Notes: generated from the letters alone by a model not told the origin. DNA of 64,000 nt from Acanthosoma haemorrhoidale (GCA_930367205.1 OV884011.1:90505474-90569473), one strand, 5' to 3'. Positions 1-13,705 are shown, counted from the stretch's first letter. Made by a program: numbers and translations.

Positions 1-1475
1 GAGAGATATAAAAAAAAATCTTTTGGTTTTGTTTGTTATTATTAACTTATTTATATCGACATTTTGTTTTTAATTTACGAGTTTGGTTAGAGGTTGATTT
101 TTTTTTTTTCTCCAACAAGTTATAGACAATTATTTTAAAGAAATTATCATTTACTAAGATGTTTTAAGAAATCAAATAAAATAAATAAGTATTTCTGGTA
201 AAGAATTCCTTGTTAACAAAACATTGTCCATAATAATAATTCTGGATTTTAAGGATCACATCGTTCTCGATATTATTTCTTTATTTCCTGTATTAAATAC
301 ATATATTTTATAATTTTAGAAAAATAAATAAACTAGATATCTAATTACTGAATTTTTTTTTTTGTCATTTACTTTTTAATCATCTTCATTTCAACATTCA
401 TCTTCAGGTGCTACAACGAACATGTTATAAAATCTTTAAACAGAAAAGTTAACAGTAATGCCATTAAAAGTTGTATACACAAAATATGATTCTAAAATGA
501 ATAAAACTAATATATGATAAGAGATGAGAGATAGCCTCTTTGCTTTAATGGGGTGCATCTGGTCTCCACATTTTCCAATAAATGTTGCTATTTTTTTATG
601 AAATAACAGAAGAAAGAAAAAGGTTCTCTAGTTTAAATGAATTTGACCTACCTGCCGATAACAATGAACAATATTTCTGGCTCATATTCAGAGGAAATTA
701 ACAAAGGCAGACCATCTCTGGTTCATATTGTTCTCATTCATAATCCGTGTAATTACAAATGTTGATTTTGCTGTACTTTACCTCTTTACCCACCAAACAT
801 GAATATGCTCAATCAACTAATTTTAACGACATTTATTGTTCTATTGAGAGAAAATTAACAGACATGCCTACCTGTGATTTATACTGTCACTCATTCATCA
901 TGCTAATAATTACGAGCTGCTAACAAATTAGATCCATTATTATGACTACAAAAAAATTAAATACCAAACGTATGCGCTGGAAAACCCCCCAAATATGATG
1001 GTTATTTCATGGGGATTCTGTACACCATAACAGAGCAATCATTAATGCATAGGAGGATTGGCCGTTAAAACGTTCAGGGTTTCAATAATGTGCCGTGAAT
1101 ACCGAATAATAAAGTCTACAATTGTTTTTTTGTGATTTGTTGTATGATATAATAACCTAAGTTGAACCTTACGCATTGAATGTATGCCTTACTTGTATTT
1201 ATCCGTACATAAGTCGTTTTAAGTTGTTTATTATATTATGGCTGATTGGTGGTTGTGCGTTAAGATATTAAGATAATAACATGAAATTTGGTCTGCCGAC
1301 GAGTTATTGATTTTATTTCACTGGCTCTTTCGGCAATCATGTACTTTATTAAGTGCTTGAAATATTCTGAGTAAGTAAGGGTGACGTATTGAATTTTAAT
1401 AGCTTGTCAATGGCAGTTTAGCTGCCCAAAGCGCTAATGAAATAAAAAAAAATTGTGGAAAGGAAAAATTTCACG
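1..1475. other. AT-rich stretch with no recognised gene
   Basis: I see only A/T-rich sequence with short homopolymer runs. No open frame of useful length, RNA gene or clear repeat was found. Confidence 0.5.
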
Positions 1476-1479
1476 TGAA

Positions 1480-1990
1480 GAGACATCTGGTAGAGCTTCG
1501 TACTCCCGTTCTTAAGACGATTCTAGGAAATGGAAGGACCATCATAGTGACTGGGGAAACAAGGTGCGGAATGCCAGATTGGGCATTTCCACGAAGGGGA
1601 GTACCCTAAACAAGTACTTTCCCTCGGTCAAGAACATGCTAAGGGTGAAAATGGGTCTCCCCTGACTACTACTGGACTTTCAAGGTGCTGCTGGGGTATG
1701 GCAGATTTCGTTGACTACGGACATGAAAGAGCGAACCCCAACTGCCCATATTGCGGGGATAGAGATACCGCAGAGCATGTTGTGCTCACTTTTGGAACAA
1801 GTAAGAGCACGGATGCTCCGCTCAATAGCTTGGAAGAGCTGGAAAGCCGTTGCTGTTAGACAACGTAGAGAACTTCGAAGGCCTTCCACATATTTGTTGT
1901 GAAGTAGAAGAAGCTGTAGAGGACTGGCACTTTACCATCTCCAGGAATGTGATTCAGGAGGAGCAGCCGTGATAGCGGGGAAGCTCATCA
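1480..1990 (+). pseudogene. Non-LTR retrotransposon (LINE) C-terminal relic with CCHC-type motif
   Basis: This is the decayed 3' end of a LINE polyprotein. The frame around 1737-1795 reads NCPYCGDRDTAEHVV, the C-x2-C-x7-H pattern that follows the reverse transcriptase/RNase H part in R1-, LOA- and Jockey-type elements. Just upstream, in another frame, KVLLGYGRFR matches the family's Q-V-L-x-G-H/Y-G-x-F block. Downstream (about 1915-1970) AVEDWHFTISRNVIQEEQP resembles the closing W...V...I...KE segment of these proteins. At least two frame changes and several stops separate the blocks, so it is dead. The reverse transcriptase domain itself is absent (5' truncation, usual for LINEs). The class is clear; the clade is an inference. 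Confidence 0.7.
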
Positions 1991-1994
1991 ACAA

Positions 1995-2615
1995 GGCATC
2001 GTTGTACCGAGATGAAGTCTTTGTTTATAGAAATAAGTGACTCTTAAAAACAAAATAAAAACAACATTAATTAATTGTTATGCATCCGTGTGTTGGCTGC
2101 CAAGCCAAGTTGAAAATAGTGGTTCAGATTTTAAAAAAACCTATTAGAAATAATTAATAAAGTTGAAAAATATATTATTAAAAGTTTTAATAGTAATATA
2201 AAATATATTTATTTATATAGCTAGGTGCTTTATAAAACTATATTTAATGAATTTCTCTATTACCCTAAAGCTTTATTACCACAAAGCATGGTTTGGCAAA
2301 ACTCTACTGGTCCTCTTCTCTCCAACACGCTAATGCCAGTCACCTTTTTTTCAGTTTTATTTTCTTTGTAACAAATGGATGAAGTATATGAATGGGGCAG
2401 TGTAAGGAAATAGCATGTGCCCACACTTTAAGTCTATTGTTGTGTTGAGCGTTCAGTTTTTAACGATGAAAACGCAAAACGCATTAGTGGACGGTGTCAT
2501 TGAATACAATTTGGAGGAGGTGATTATAATTTACCTAAATATAATGCTAAATCTAGTTAAATGAATATAAAATTTTTGGTTTTACCAAGGAACTTAAAAA
2601 AACCAAAGAGATTAA
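1995..2615. other. AT-rich spacer, nothing recognised
   Basis: Possible 3'-UTR remnant of the preceding LINE at its start, but there is no clear poly(A) tail. The rest shows no coding or repeat signal. Confidence 0.4.
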
Positions 2616-2619
2616 ATTC

Positions 2620-2918
2620 TTAAATGACATATTTGTCGTAAGTAAAGCATTCTGGCTTGTATAATTCGTTGTTGCCAGCCTCGGTTCTTCTACTGTTTTT
2701 CACTTTTATCACCGAATTCTTGAAAGTAGCCACCATATGTTCTTCCTTGTTTTTAAGTTCTTTCAAAGAATTTTCAATACTAATATAATTTTGAATATCA
2801 AGCATCTTTCTTACACCTAGTTCCTATCTATATGTTCTTGATGTCGTGTATTCCATATAATAGGGTCTCCTCGTACAAAATCCAAAAATTCTATTATTAC
2901 TTCACTTTCCCACTCCAT
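2620..2918 (-). pseudogene. MADF-domain protein relic (Myb/SANT-like DNA-binding domain)
   Basis: Read on the minus strand from an ATG at 2918, the first segment gives MEWESEVIIEFLDF, then GDPIIWNTRHQEH. This is the opening of a MADF domain (aromatic W, a helix, then LW-x3-H-x2-Y). After a frameshift near 2820 the second segment (to 2620) gives KNSVIKVKNSRR and then ELYKPECFTYDKY, the closing helix and the E-x-Y-x-P-x-W-x-Y block, with the usual W replaced by C. Between them a KKDA-stop matches the family's K-D-A-W with W turned into TGA. MADF proteins occur as insect transcription factors and as the accessory Myb-like protein of PIF/Harbinger transposons. The frameshift and two lost tryptophans argue for a dead copy. 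Domain identity is fairly secure; its parent element is not. Confidence 0.65.
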
Positions 2919-2939
2919 TATGAGCTTGCCTGAAAATGT

Positions 2940-3190
2940 AGTCCATAAATTCACGGGAGCGCGGGCCGGGCCGTACTGTCTTTCCATCTGCCGACTGTAC
3001 ATCCTTTAATCTCTGAAGCATTCACCGAAAGTTTATGAGAAAGGTAGCACCACAAATCACCTCGAGCCATATCAATTCTGCGTTCGCACGGTGGGAGGTA
3101 AGGCAAATATCGTTCACCAAGCCACTCGTCGTGGTAACAAAGCTTAAGAGTGAGAAGGTGCAGCTTAAAAGCCACTTGTTGCGTATTGTT
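2940..3190 (-). pseudogene. DDE-superfamily transposase relic (IS630/Tc1-like, C-terminal part)
   Basis: Minus-strand frames give YLPYLPP and, one frame over, HRANAELIWLEVICGATF. Together they resemble the LPPYHCELNPIE-x-W-x-QVK block around the last catalytic acidic residue of a DDE_3/IS630-like transposase family common in arthropods. The two parts sit in different frames, and residues between them are lost, including the clean N-P-I-E. Only the C-terminal 60-80 codons can be traced. It lies directly 5' (in its own orientation) of the MADF relic at 2620-2918, with about 25 bp between them. Assignment rests on one motif block. Confidence 0.45.
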
Positions 3191-3215
3191 GTTTTGACAG
3201 TGTCTTTCATCGGAT

Positions 3216-4000
3216 TCTGGTTATATTATTTATGCGTACATACTATTATCTACTTTATCAATCTTGCAATGGTTAATTTTATTATGGAGACGTCTCTCGG
3301 TGTTACATGACGTGTGTGTCCCACGTTTTGAGAATGCTTGAATAAAGCACAGTCTTTTCTGTGATAACATTCGCTAAATCTTGTTTTACATTTTTGGCAT
3401 GTTCTTCCAACATATGAATTAAGGTTGAGAGGTAAGGGCTAGATATAAACATACTTCTTCATGAGGTTTTAATCCATTGTTTTGTTTTTTGCAGTACATG
3501 AATCTTGACAACAATAACATGTGTACGATTTTCGTAGATTTCATTTATTAATCCCGTATCGGTGTGTAAATCATTTAGATCTTTGGCTATTTGCAGTTTG
3601 TTTCATACTCTTTTTTTAGTTTTCCTTATAATTTTATTCACACCTTCAGAGAGAATCCGTTTGCTTAGCTACGGTGTAAGTTATCCCGTGTTTCAGACCA
3701 GGAAGTGCAGGGGAAAGGAGATGTATTGTAGCTGGTGCTAATATTGTGCACAGACATGAGTGGGGCTGGCGCGAACAGGAGCTCATTCCCGTTATGCACA
3801 TACAGGCGTGTCTACATATGAAAAGGTAAAAAAGTTCACGACTATCTGTGAGGGTGCCCGAAGAACGAGCTGCTAAGGAGAAAAAAACGCCTCACTCTTG
3901 GTGGTCTTTAAAAATATCGTTCGTGTGAAGCGTTCTGCCGCCGCTCTACGCACGTTTGTGTTTATGCTATTTTTTTTTTTATTTTTCGGCTATGGTCACA
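3216..4000. other. Unassigned sequence with a moderately GC-richer patch (about 3640-3960)
   Basis: The patch at 3640-3960 has mixed base composition unlike its flanks, but no open frame or motif I recognise. It could be an old repeat or a regulatory segment. Confidence 0.25.
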
Positions 4001-4002
4001 GT

Positions 4003-4036
4003 TTTTCTTACAGATTCAGCTAAAGCTGTAAGAAAA
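4003..4036. repeat. Perfect 11-bp inverted repeat (hairpin)
   Basis: TTTTCTTACAG (4003-4013) and CTGTAAGAAAA (4026-4036) are exact reverse complements around a 12-nt loop. It is too short for a typical pre-miRNA, and no function is evident. Confidence 0.6.
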
Positions 4037-4039
4037 GTT

Positions 4040-7000
4040 CGATTTCAATGGTCAGTGGATCAGCGGGAACATGGTTTTTTGTGTCAAGCTCTGATTTAAA
4101 CTGACCTTTTTCGAATATTTAAGTACCTAAGCACATTAAGGATCAGAGTCAGTAATATTTGTTTTGATAATATTTGATTACTTCAATTATTATATCGTGA
4201 AGTGGTATTTCGTTGAATAAGCATAAAAATTGAAAAGAATAAGAAGTATGGAGTGGAGAGCCCAACATGAACTTAATGATGATTATAAGACAGCCAGAAG
4301 CATTTTATTTTATTTCTTTAGTCGTATCGGTTAATATAAATTGTCTTTGCAACAAATAGCAAAGACAATAAAAAGGGTAAATACGTAGTAGACTAGGAAA
4401 TTCGTTATTATGTAGACGTCTGTTTTTATAATCACGTTAGTAATTCACAATATTACCAGTTGCTTTGTTAAGAAATTCATACTTAACCATGCAAAATAAT
4501 CAGAGCTTAGAATTTTAAATAGTTTCTGAAATGAAGGAATGGAGAATATCTAAGTGTTCAACAATTATGTTCACATTGCTAGCATTACTTTGTTTATTTC
4601 AGTTGCCTATTTTTTCCTACCTGACTACACTTACTTAAATACTAAATTTCTAATGTACCTTGGTACCTATGCTAATAATGAATTTTTTTGACTGTTCATA
4701 TGTTTATATATTTTTTTTGGTATAAAAATCTTCACTCAGTTAAGGGTGTCTATTATGGTTACAAAAACGAATTATAGACAGTTAGATAAGATTGGTCTTT
4801 TGAACCAGTAAATTATTTTTGGAAAAAATATCCTTCTATACGAAAGTGGGATTGTTAAAATATTGCGAATTCAACTTTGATGACTACAGTTTTAATAATG
4901 TTATGTTAAATTAAGTACAGTTCACTTCAGGCTGCCTAAGTTGATGACCTTTTTTCCACATTAAATCTATATAATATACACTTCTATACAGTGGGAATTT
5001 TGGGTTCCAAACGTTAGTGTGGACATTACATGAAAATAAAAAGTATATATTTACTCTTGACTTCATCCAAGTTATTAATTAAGCAGGAAATAAATAGAAC
5101 CTTAAAAGAAGCATTTCGATTAACTTATTATCTTTCCAATATCCTCATTTTATTTAGTTCAGTTTTCTTACGGATTCATTGATTTATTATATCAAAGTCA
5201 GAAACCGTTATGTTTTCATGTTTGTCTGTCTTCATGAGACACTTTTTCAATTTAGAGAGATGAAGGCCATATTTGACATTTTTAAGACTCCATGAAACAA
5301 GAGTAAGTGTTATCTATTAGTTGGCATGAACAAAAATATTTGATCAGAGTGTTGAGATCTTTAACTTACTCGAATACCCTATTACAAAGTCATTGCAAAT
5401 TTTTTCTTAGCAACTAATTAATAATACTTACTCGTGTTTTATGGGCTACATTTTTTCATGTCTTTCCAATGTTATATGGTATATTTATTACTCTAACTTG
5501 AACAGGGCCAATAAAGACAGACAGGCAGAAGAACCTGAAAACATAATGGTGTCTGATTTAAACATATCATTGAAACACTAAGAAAAAATAACAATTAAAA
5601 TACATACCTAATAATACCTATCTTAAGCATCCATTCATTTCCTCATTAATTACAAAATAAATTTCACTGTCATTAATTATAAGCAAAATTATACAAATTT
5701 TAAATCAAAAACTAAACATTTGCCGTGCAATAAACGCTACTTTTTTTTTTTGGCCAGTCTCTAGATCCTTTCATGATGCATGCCATGCAATGTTTTGGTA
5801 TTTCTAGACGTAAAATGTATTATATTTCAGTCAAATCCTGTCAGATGGAGTATGACTGGTGAAGTAAAACTTTGTAGGCTGCATTTTATCTTTAATCTTG
5901 ATAACTGCTGAAGTGGAGGATATGTCAAAATCTTATATGGTTTTCATAAACCTATCACCTAAAGCATTTGTAATATCGTGAAACAATCAACCCGTACCAA
6001 CGAGCAAATACTAAGTCTTACAGAATTGCGCAAAATTAATTTTATTATTAGTTAAACCTATTTTACATTTATGTTTTGTGTGGAGCGCCTGAGGAGTCTA
6101 AAGATGATAAGTAACCGCAATGGGTGGTAAGTAGTAAGCCGGAGGGTTGTCCCTTATCGAAAATGTACTTTGTACTTTCACATGGTGACTATTTTCACCA
6201 CCAAAACAACTAGAAAGTTGAGTTTTTATAATGAATACTTTATTTGGTAGATAAAACCCTACATACAACAAAAGAAGGGACGACTAAGCTGTAATGAAAT
6301 AACAGCGAATTTGGTGGATTGTCACTAAACGAAAACCACATACGGTGGTATATTGGAGGCTGGAATACCTTTCACATATATCCACCAATCTTTTATTGCA
6401 TCCTCGTACGGAATTTAATGGCCTTGAATGCAATTTTTTTCAGTACGGTATAGTACTGATACGCAATTCCACATAAAGAAGTGGTGGCAACCGAAGGTGT
6501 TCGCCATAGTTTATAGGTGGTTATTAGCAGTGAAGCTTGTGATCTTAATTCGTTATACATGATCTTGATTCTATTTTACATTACCGTTTAACAGAAATTC
6601 ATACTAGTTTTGTTGCAGTATAACCTCCGTTAATTACCGAAGTATAGAAAATATGTGTACATATATAAATAAAAGTTTACTGTCTACTTAGACCAACTCA
6701 AGCACTGGTACAAAATCATATTTCTTTTACAATCCGATCAAAGAATACTTATTTGAGGTGAATGGAAGTGTATTTTGGAGTGGAGGGGCCACCAGATGGC
6801 TGGATTGTGACGATGGTCCCAGAATCAGTACCCTTACAAAATGTTGGCCCTTGGCTTATAAACATCAGCTTTTCATAAAATGAGAGTTAACCGAAGATAA
6901 ACTAGATTAGCTTTGCCATTTATTTTTGTTAAATATTTTGTAGAGACCACACTATGGTTACTTCAATTGCTCTGTTGACTTCACGACTCTCTTGTTCAAA

Positions 7001-8770
7001 CTGCAGAATAAGTGATAAATCGCGATTCCATATGCATCACTACCAATCACAATGAACTAACCGTGCGTCTAATTCTCAAAGGTTTTTTTTTTAAAGCAAT
7101 CATTCTTCTTTGGATTAAAGGGAGACTGACGGATTTATGTCTTCCAATATTTGGCAGAGTTGCGAAATGTTTTTCTCCTTTTTTTTCTCCCCTCCTTCCT
7201 TCAGACAAAACTTGGAATCTGGAACTAAACCAGACGACCATCCTCGCCTACTATTTTTAGGAATGTTCCCTCACATTAGGCCTGTAGTCTATTAAAGGAA
7301 TGCAGCAACTGATTCTCGTCTTTACCGAAATTTTAGGAGAAATATATTCAATTTTTTTTTTTAATTTCTTCTTAACTTTCATAGAAAGGTTATCATGCCA
7401 GAAAATCGACATAAATTAACATACACATTTTTATCATTTATCAGTACCTTATGGTAGGACAAACGCTGCAATTATTGATCTATCTAGCCAAAGCAAGTTA
7501 TGCTTAGTTGAGCAAAAGTTACTGGTGACTCGTATGCTTTAAAAATGTGTTTTTGTTTTCTGAAATCACAAGATAAATTTACCTGTAAGACATATTTTAA
7601 GTATTTTTCTTAAACTAGGTGTTCATGGTTCGCCATTAATTTAGATATGAATGGTTTATTCGTTGGTTTTATTTATTTTTTATCAAATTTTTTTTTATTT
7701 ATCAAAATTTATTTATTTTTTATCGACAACAGCGGATTTTCCATTAAATAACCGCTTGATTGTAATAACTAAAATAAACTTAGTAGGGCTCTTCAACTGT
7801 TGTATACGTTCACAACTATGTACTAGTGTAAGTATAAATTGTATATTGTAATTTGTGCACATTGCATTAATATATTCAATATGTTTTTTTAATAAGTAAA
7901 ATAAAGAAATGCGACATAAGTAAATTAAACCTTAAATAATTAATAAACGTCGCGGGAGATGATTATCTCCTCCAATCCTGACAACAAAGTATTCAAGTCT
8001 ATGTTGACGTCTTGAAGAAGCTGGTTGTCTTATACGGCAAGTTACCTACGGATCCCGAAATCTCCATTTTTTAATATTGTTCTGTGTATTTCTCAAAGAA
8101 ATCCCAAATACGTTGATCGTATATCCTTTTGTTGTCTCGGCTTCTATATTACCCACATGGATCTGGAACATGCCGGGCCCTCACGGGACGTGAGTATTAT
8201 TGATACACTTAATACGGATTAAGGAAACTAATTACATTAGAATTAATGTTGTCCTTACAATTCTTATGAAATGCCGATTTATCGTGCACGGTTCACGACT
8301 TTTCGTAAGCGGCTATGAACGCAAGCTAGCTGGTGGCGTGCTTCAATTTCATGATTCACTCCCCGTCGGAACCCGGCATTAGTTTCGTAAACTACAGTCG
8401 TATCTACGGCGAAGACTTGGTCGCTCCCTTTTGAGTAGGTTGAGTATTGATTATTTTAAATCTTGAGTAATTCCGTGATGTTTTTGAAAATTAGTTTTAT
8501 TATAACCTTTAAAATTATTATTTATACTTTTCACCTTGATTCAGTACAACATGTGCTTGAAATTATCAAACTAATGGCAATGGACAACGTTATAAAATGC
8601 GGGTATATTTTTAAGCACGGTATAGCAAGTGTTCAGGTTAAAATCATATGGTGTTGGTAGCAATGTTTTCAGACATACAACAGGTAAAATGGTTCGTTGT
8701 TCACTGAACAGAGATATTAAACTTAGGTATCATTAAAATTCAAATTTTATCACTTATACCTATATATATA
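4040..8770. other. Long AT-rich stretch with no supported gene
   Basis: Nearly 5 kb of AT-rich sequence. The open frames present are at chance length for this composition and have no recognisable domains. No long repeats were noticed. Confidence 0.4.
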
Positions 8771-9296
8771 TTATTACGTTCTTATACTTTAAATATATTT
8801 TATTAACAAAAATAATTCTGGCAAAAAGATGAATTTAATTTTACAAACATAACAAAAAATAAACTTATATTAATTATATAAATACTTGTGTATTAATTCG
8901 ATTCCTTTTCTTCTTCAATGGTCTTCTTTTTATTCAAATTTATAATTCTTCTCTTCGTGCTGTTTCTCTTCCGTTCCGTTTCAACAACCACTAACCAACA
9001 AAGTTTTTAAGTTTTTCTTACTCACAATCTCAAGCTAATAACATGTATTACGGGCTGATGCCAAAGCTAGATGAGTATAATTCTCAGTGTGTTTTCATTA
9101 TCACAACCACAACAATACTAATTATAACTGGCTAAACTAGAGAGTAATTCTGTGTGTGTTTCTATCCTCACAACCACCAGTAGACTATCTTTTGTTTTTT
9201 CTTCTACTCTCAATTGTTTTTGTTTGCCTTCTTGATTCAAGGTTAGATTAAATATTCATATACAAACTCTACAATATCTAATATCACAACAATATA
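8771..9296. repeat. Tandem duplication, unit 1 (period about 526 bp)
   Basis: The unit starts at TTATTACGTT and contains landmarks that recur in the same order 526 bp later or a little less: AACAAAAATAA...CTGGCAAAAAG, a 'cacgggctgatgc'-like block, ACTATCTTTTGTTTTTT, CACTCTCAATTGTTTTT, and the closing TCTAATATCACAACAATATA. Identity is roughly 75-80% by eye, so the duplication is old. No coding signal is seen. Confidence 0.75.
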
Positions 9297-9722
9297 TTAT
9301 TACGTTCTATGAAAGATATCGTAATTTTATTTTTAACTTTAAATTTATTTTATTTACAATTTACTATTAGGTTCTATTAACAAAAATAAATCTGGCAAAA
9401 AGGTTATAAGTCCAATACCACTAACTAAAAGAAATTTTAAAGTTTTTCTGACACACAGTTTACAGCTAACATGCATCACGGGCTTATCCCGAAACTAGAG
9501 TGAGAATAATTCTGTGTTCTCATCATAAAACAACAACTATATTACATCACTGTCCAAAATTAGATGAGTAATTCTGTGTGTTCGTCATGATACAACCACC
9601 GCTATACTATCTTTTGTTTTTTTCATCCACTCTCAATTGTTTTTATTTTGCCTTCTTGATAAGTTGGATTAAATATTTATATAAAAACTCCACTATATCT
9701 AATATCACAACAATATATATAT
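9297..9722. repeat. Tandem duplication, unit 2
   Basis: Second copy of the unit at 8771-9296, about 100 bp shorter through internal deletions. It ends in an (AT)n tract (about 9711-9727) at the place where unit 1 passes into unit 2, so a short AT microsatellite may mark the duplication joint. Confidence 0.75.
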
Positions 9723-9727
9723 ATATA

Positions 9728-12700
9728 CACTTCACCTCCTTATATTGTATCTGTATACTTGAAAAGTATTTTTTGGCTGCTGTACTAATAACTTTTAAAT
9801 ATTTTGTAAAACTTAGGATCTGTGCATATAATTGATCGATTATATCTTTTGTCGGTCTATGCACAAACCACATGAGCCGCATAAATTGCACGTACTGGCC
9901 AAGTGTGGTGATCAATTGTGATTCCTCGTTTGAAATAATCTAAATAATTTTTTTATCATACCAGTTGCCTGGAATACGGGACCACGTATATTTTGATTAG
10001 TGGTTTGGCATTGACCGAAAGGTGGCTACGAAACTTACCAATATATCTTGAATTAATAAACCCCTCGTTTCTTCAGCATCCCATGACAGGTTGGCCCATT
10101 ATGGAAGGTCGTCAGCTGACCGCAACAATGGACACGCACGTCTCGGCGGTTTTCAAACCACAACATAGAGCACCTGTGTAACTACCCATCTGGCCTGCAG
10201 TGCGTCAAGATGATCGGGGAGGAGGAATCGAACCGGAAGTTGGTCGGCTGTTTATGGTCGCCTTTATGGTAATAGTTACTTTGGTTCGTCATAAACTGTT
10301 TTGCTGTATGATACCAATCTGTTTAAGAATTGTGTAAATTGTTGTGAAGGTGCTGTACTAATATATAACATAATTTTGGCTAGAATTAGTGCAAGTTTGT
10401 AATTATAAACTAAATTGTTTTTTAGTTAAGACAGAAAGTGTAGTGAGAAGATCGAGTTCAGACCGGACTCCACACTTTTTTTATTACTATTAAAATACTC
10501 TTAAAAATTTATTATTAAATAAAATAATACACCTTTCGTCTTCCCACGATATAGTATTTGTCCTACAAAATAACTTTTTCGATGGCTACATGCTTTCATT
10601 TTCAGTTTCCTACAATGAATGGTCACTTTATGAAAATCTGCGCATATCCGTATTGAAGGAAGACGGAACATTCATTATTTAATCATACCCTTTCACCGGC
10701 ACTAACCACTTACCTTTTATTATTAAATGGAGTAGAAACAAAACAAAACGGTATTTCAAACCAAAGATTTTTCTTTTAAATTCTTAAAAAACGGTGGTCA
10801 ATGAATATTAGCTTTAACGCGGAAAAAAATGGACCGTTATTTCTCCACTGCTTTCCGTAATAATATAATGCTTGGGTTTGTTCTATTACATAGGTCTATA
10901 TTTCCAGGTGTTGTGGGCGGTGTATTCCATTAATTAAGATATACTGACTGAATTTTACAACCGCTATCGTAAAACATGCTTACTAACAGCTAGATGGTCA
11001 ACAACGTGCCAGCGAACCTAAATAGGGCCACTCCCTTCTAGCTGTGCAATCAAATTAGAAAATAAATCTGGGTTGAAAACGCAGAAGTAATATAGTTTTT
11101 ATCATATAATGTTCCTGTGTATTGATTTCTAATAAGAAACATTTACACGTGTATATTTCAGTTCAATTAAGCTTTGATCTGTTTTTTATTGTTACACTAT
11201 CATAAAACCGTCAAGTTACACCTGTTCAGAAATTATTAGGGACTGAGATTTTGTCTATAATAAACATGATTTTATGTGTATATGCCTAATTGGATTGGTA
11301 CCATGACGGTAACAAACTCGTAAATAAAAGTAGTTTATCTTATTATCTGAAAGACAGTAATGTAGTTTGTTCGATGAGAAAGCCGCTAAATTGTTTCAGC
11401 CCTATTTGGGTGTATCAAATGGTTGAAAAAAAAAAGCCCTTATTGGTGTCGGGTCACCAATTGGGTGTATTAACGGACGAGCTCTTTCAGTCAGCTCACT
11501 GTTTGAATCTCAAATGATAAAACATTATATGAAAAATCACAACAACACTTCAATAACACTTTGGTCACATTCATTATACAAAAACATAGGCCAATATGTC
11601 TGTAATCCCAGTGTATAACCCAGGTACCATGCATAACTTCGCATTTTACGCCTAGTTAAGTTGAATTTTCATACTTTCCATACCATGGTCAAAAATACTT
11701 GAATGCCAGTGCCTACATACTTATTTATAAAGCCAGTTTAATTGCGCTCATCAGTAATGAGCTCTAAGAGTTTACCAACCTACAGTTAGCTAGGGTAAAA
11801 ATTCACATCGCAATAACTTCGTTTCAAGCCACCGCCTACCTGTCACTTATACGCTATGAATAAAACACTATCCTGCTTTCATTAGACTAGTTCACTTATT
11901 TTTTGATATAATTCTATTTTACCACTTATTCATTGGGGTGACAGACGGCAAGAAAAAAAGGGTCCAAAGAAATAATGCCCGATCACAGAAGATTTCCCTG
12001 TTAATTGCATGGAGTGTTTAGACATTGATAGAAAACTGTAAGTAACTTTTCATTAGATGAATGGTTCACAACTAGCATTGCATAGGCAAATATCAAACAC
12101 GGTTATTAATCGCTCAACTACCATCGAATGAACTGTTTGAGTAGATTGCACTATTTGGACATTGGACTAGTCCAGTGCAGTCATAATTAAAAAACATAAT
12201 CCGAAATGTACTTGCCGACTTCAAATGGAAAAATAGCTCTAGCAAGGGAGTAGAAGCAAAGTACAAAAGCACAAGCACAAAATTGTTGTGCCACGCAGAT
12301 CTAATGTTCTTGTTTGGTGTCACTTTATCTTTTTTACCAGCCCCTTGATTTTGGCAACTTGGCAGTTTTTGGTTGTAATGCTCTCCCAGAAGAACCTCCT
12401 TGATGCATTCTATGCCACTAGTGAGACACTATTGATACCCTTTGATATCGACCGTATCCATGCAGCTTCTCTATAAATAACATAGAGTTCTGTAAAACGC
12501 ATAAACTATATATTTAACATATTTGTTTGTTTTTTGTAAAACGTTATAATGTTTAGTTAATAATATATAATTACTAGCAAAATTAACCTTCGAAGCACCG
12601 CGGTAGTTTATTCGCCTTATGTTTTTTTAGCCTTGGAAAACATTTGTAACTTTTTATTGAATTTCTTATATGATTTGGATGTAGTGCAAAATCTATATGT

Positions 12701-13630
12701 GAATAGAGCCTGAAGCCCACCAATAAAGAACATCTATGCTAACTTACTCCTATTCTAGTTGGTTTTAAATTAACGACTTCTCTTTGAATGAAATTATTGC
12801 ACGAGTACTGCGTGGTTTATGTGGTCTCCAATTCATGCGTGCACAAAGGAAAACTATCAACTTGCGACATCTGCCAACATCAGTAGAAATAAGTTACAAA
12901 TTCTGTTACTGTTATATTCAATATGTGCCTATCTGTAGGAACACATGAAAATAAAATATCACTCTGAATCGTTGTATTTCGGACAAATTACTTTGAGAAA
13001 AGTGAGCTAATTTTATTGTAGACCCATTTGTACGTTAGGTTCAGAAACGGAAGGGCCGTATAAAAAGATAAGACGAACCGTAGGAAGTACATAAAAAAGT
13101 TTTAGAAATTTCATAATGAAAGCGGAATACATTAACCACCCACGGTTGGGGTTTGAGGGAGCATCCTGTGTTTTCATGGTGGCTGCAGGTAGAACACGAT
13201 AATGATAGGTCCTGTCAAACACGTGCTTACAGTTTGGGTAATCATTTCAAGATTGAAAGTGAGATCGCTTGAGAGGGAGTATATAATGGCCGCGAACAAA
13301 AAATAATAGCGATAGTTTGGGTTTTAGTGGATATAGTTTAAAGTTTGTAGGCCGCGCATTCAATACTTAGATTAAAACTATCTCTATTTCAAAGTGCTTC
13401 ACCATTATTTACAGCTTAAGATATTAATACCTTCTGCGTTAGAGAAACGTTAGAACCGTTTTAAATTTTGATCAAATGGTCCACCAAAATGATTTGTTTC
13501 AAGATGGTGTCCTTGATAATAATTTTTACAGGTAATATCCTCAATCCCAATTCACGGCGGACCTTACAATGAACGTTCCATTGTATCAGTATCAAGTGCA
13601 CTATGTACAATGGCACGATTCTTAAATATT
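9728..13630. other. AT-rich stretch with no supported gene
   Basis: A few patches are less AT-rich (for example 9960-10270). A minus-strand sequence near 10220 resembles a tRNA B box, but no tRNA fold surrounds it. No protein motif is recognised. Confidence 0.4.
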
Positions 13631-13634
13631 GTTT

Positions 13635-13705
13635 AATAGTAAATATGATATGAATGAAAAGATCTATCACAATTACTTATTGCCCAAAGAGACAGGTTGT
13701 TATTT
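13635..13705 (+). repeat. Short diverged piece shared with element B and the R repeat
   Basis: TATGAATGAAAAGATCTATC followed by ACAATTACTTATTGCCCAA matches the block TATGAATGAAATCATTTATC...ACTTATAGCCCAA inside element B (28515-28560 and 34550-34592). A shorter form of the same block ends the repeat at 52026-52232. It is a decayed fragment. Confidence 0.5.

Noticed and set aside
10195..10250. tRNA gene suggested by a B-box-like GGTTCGATTCC on the minus strand
   Set aside because: No acceptor, D or anticodon arms can be folded around it; the T stem does not pair.
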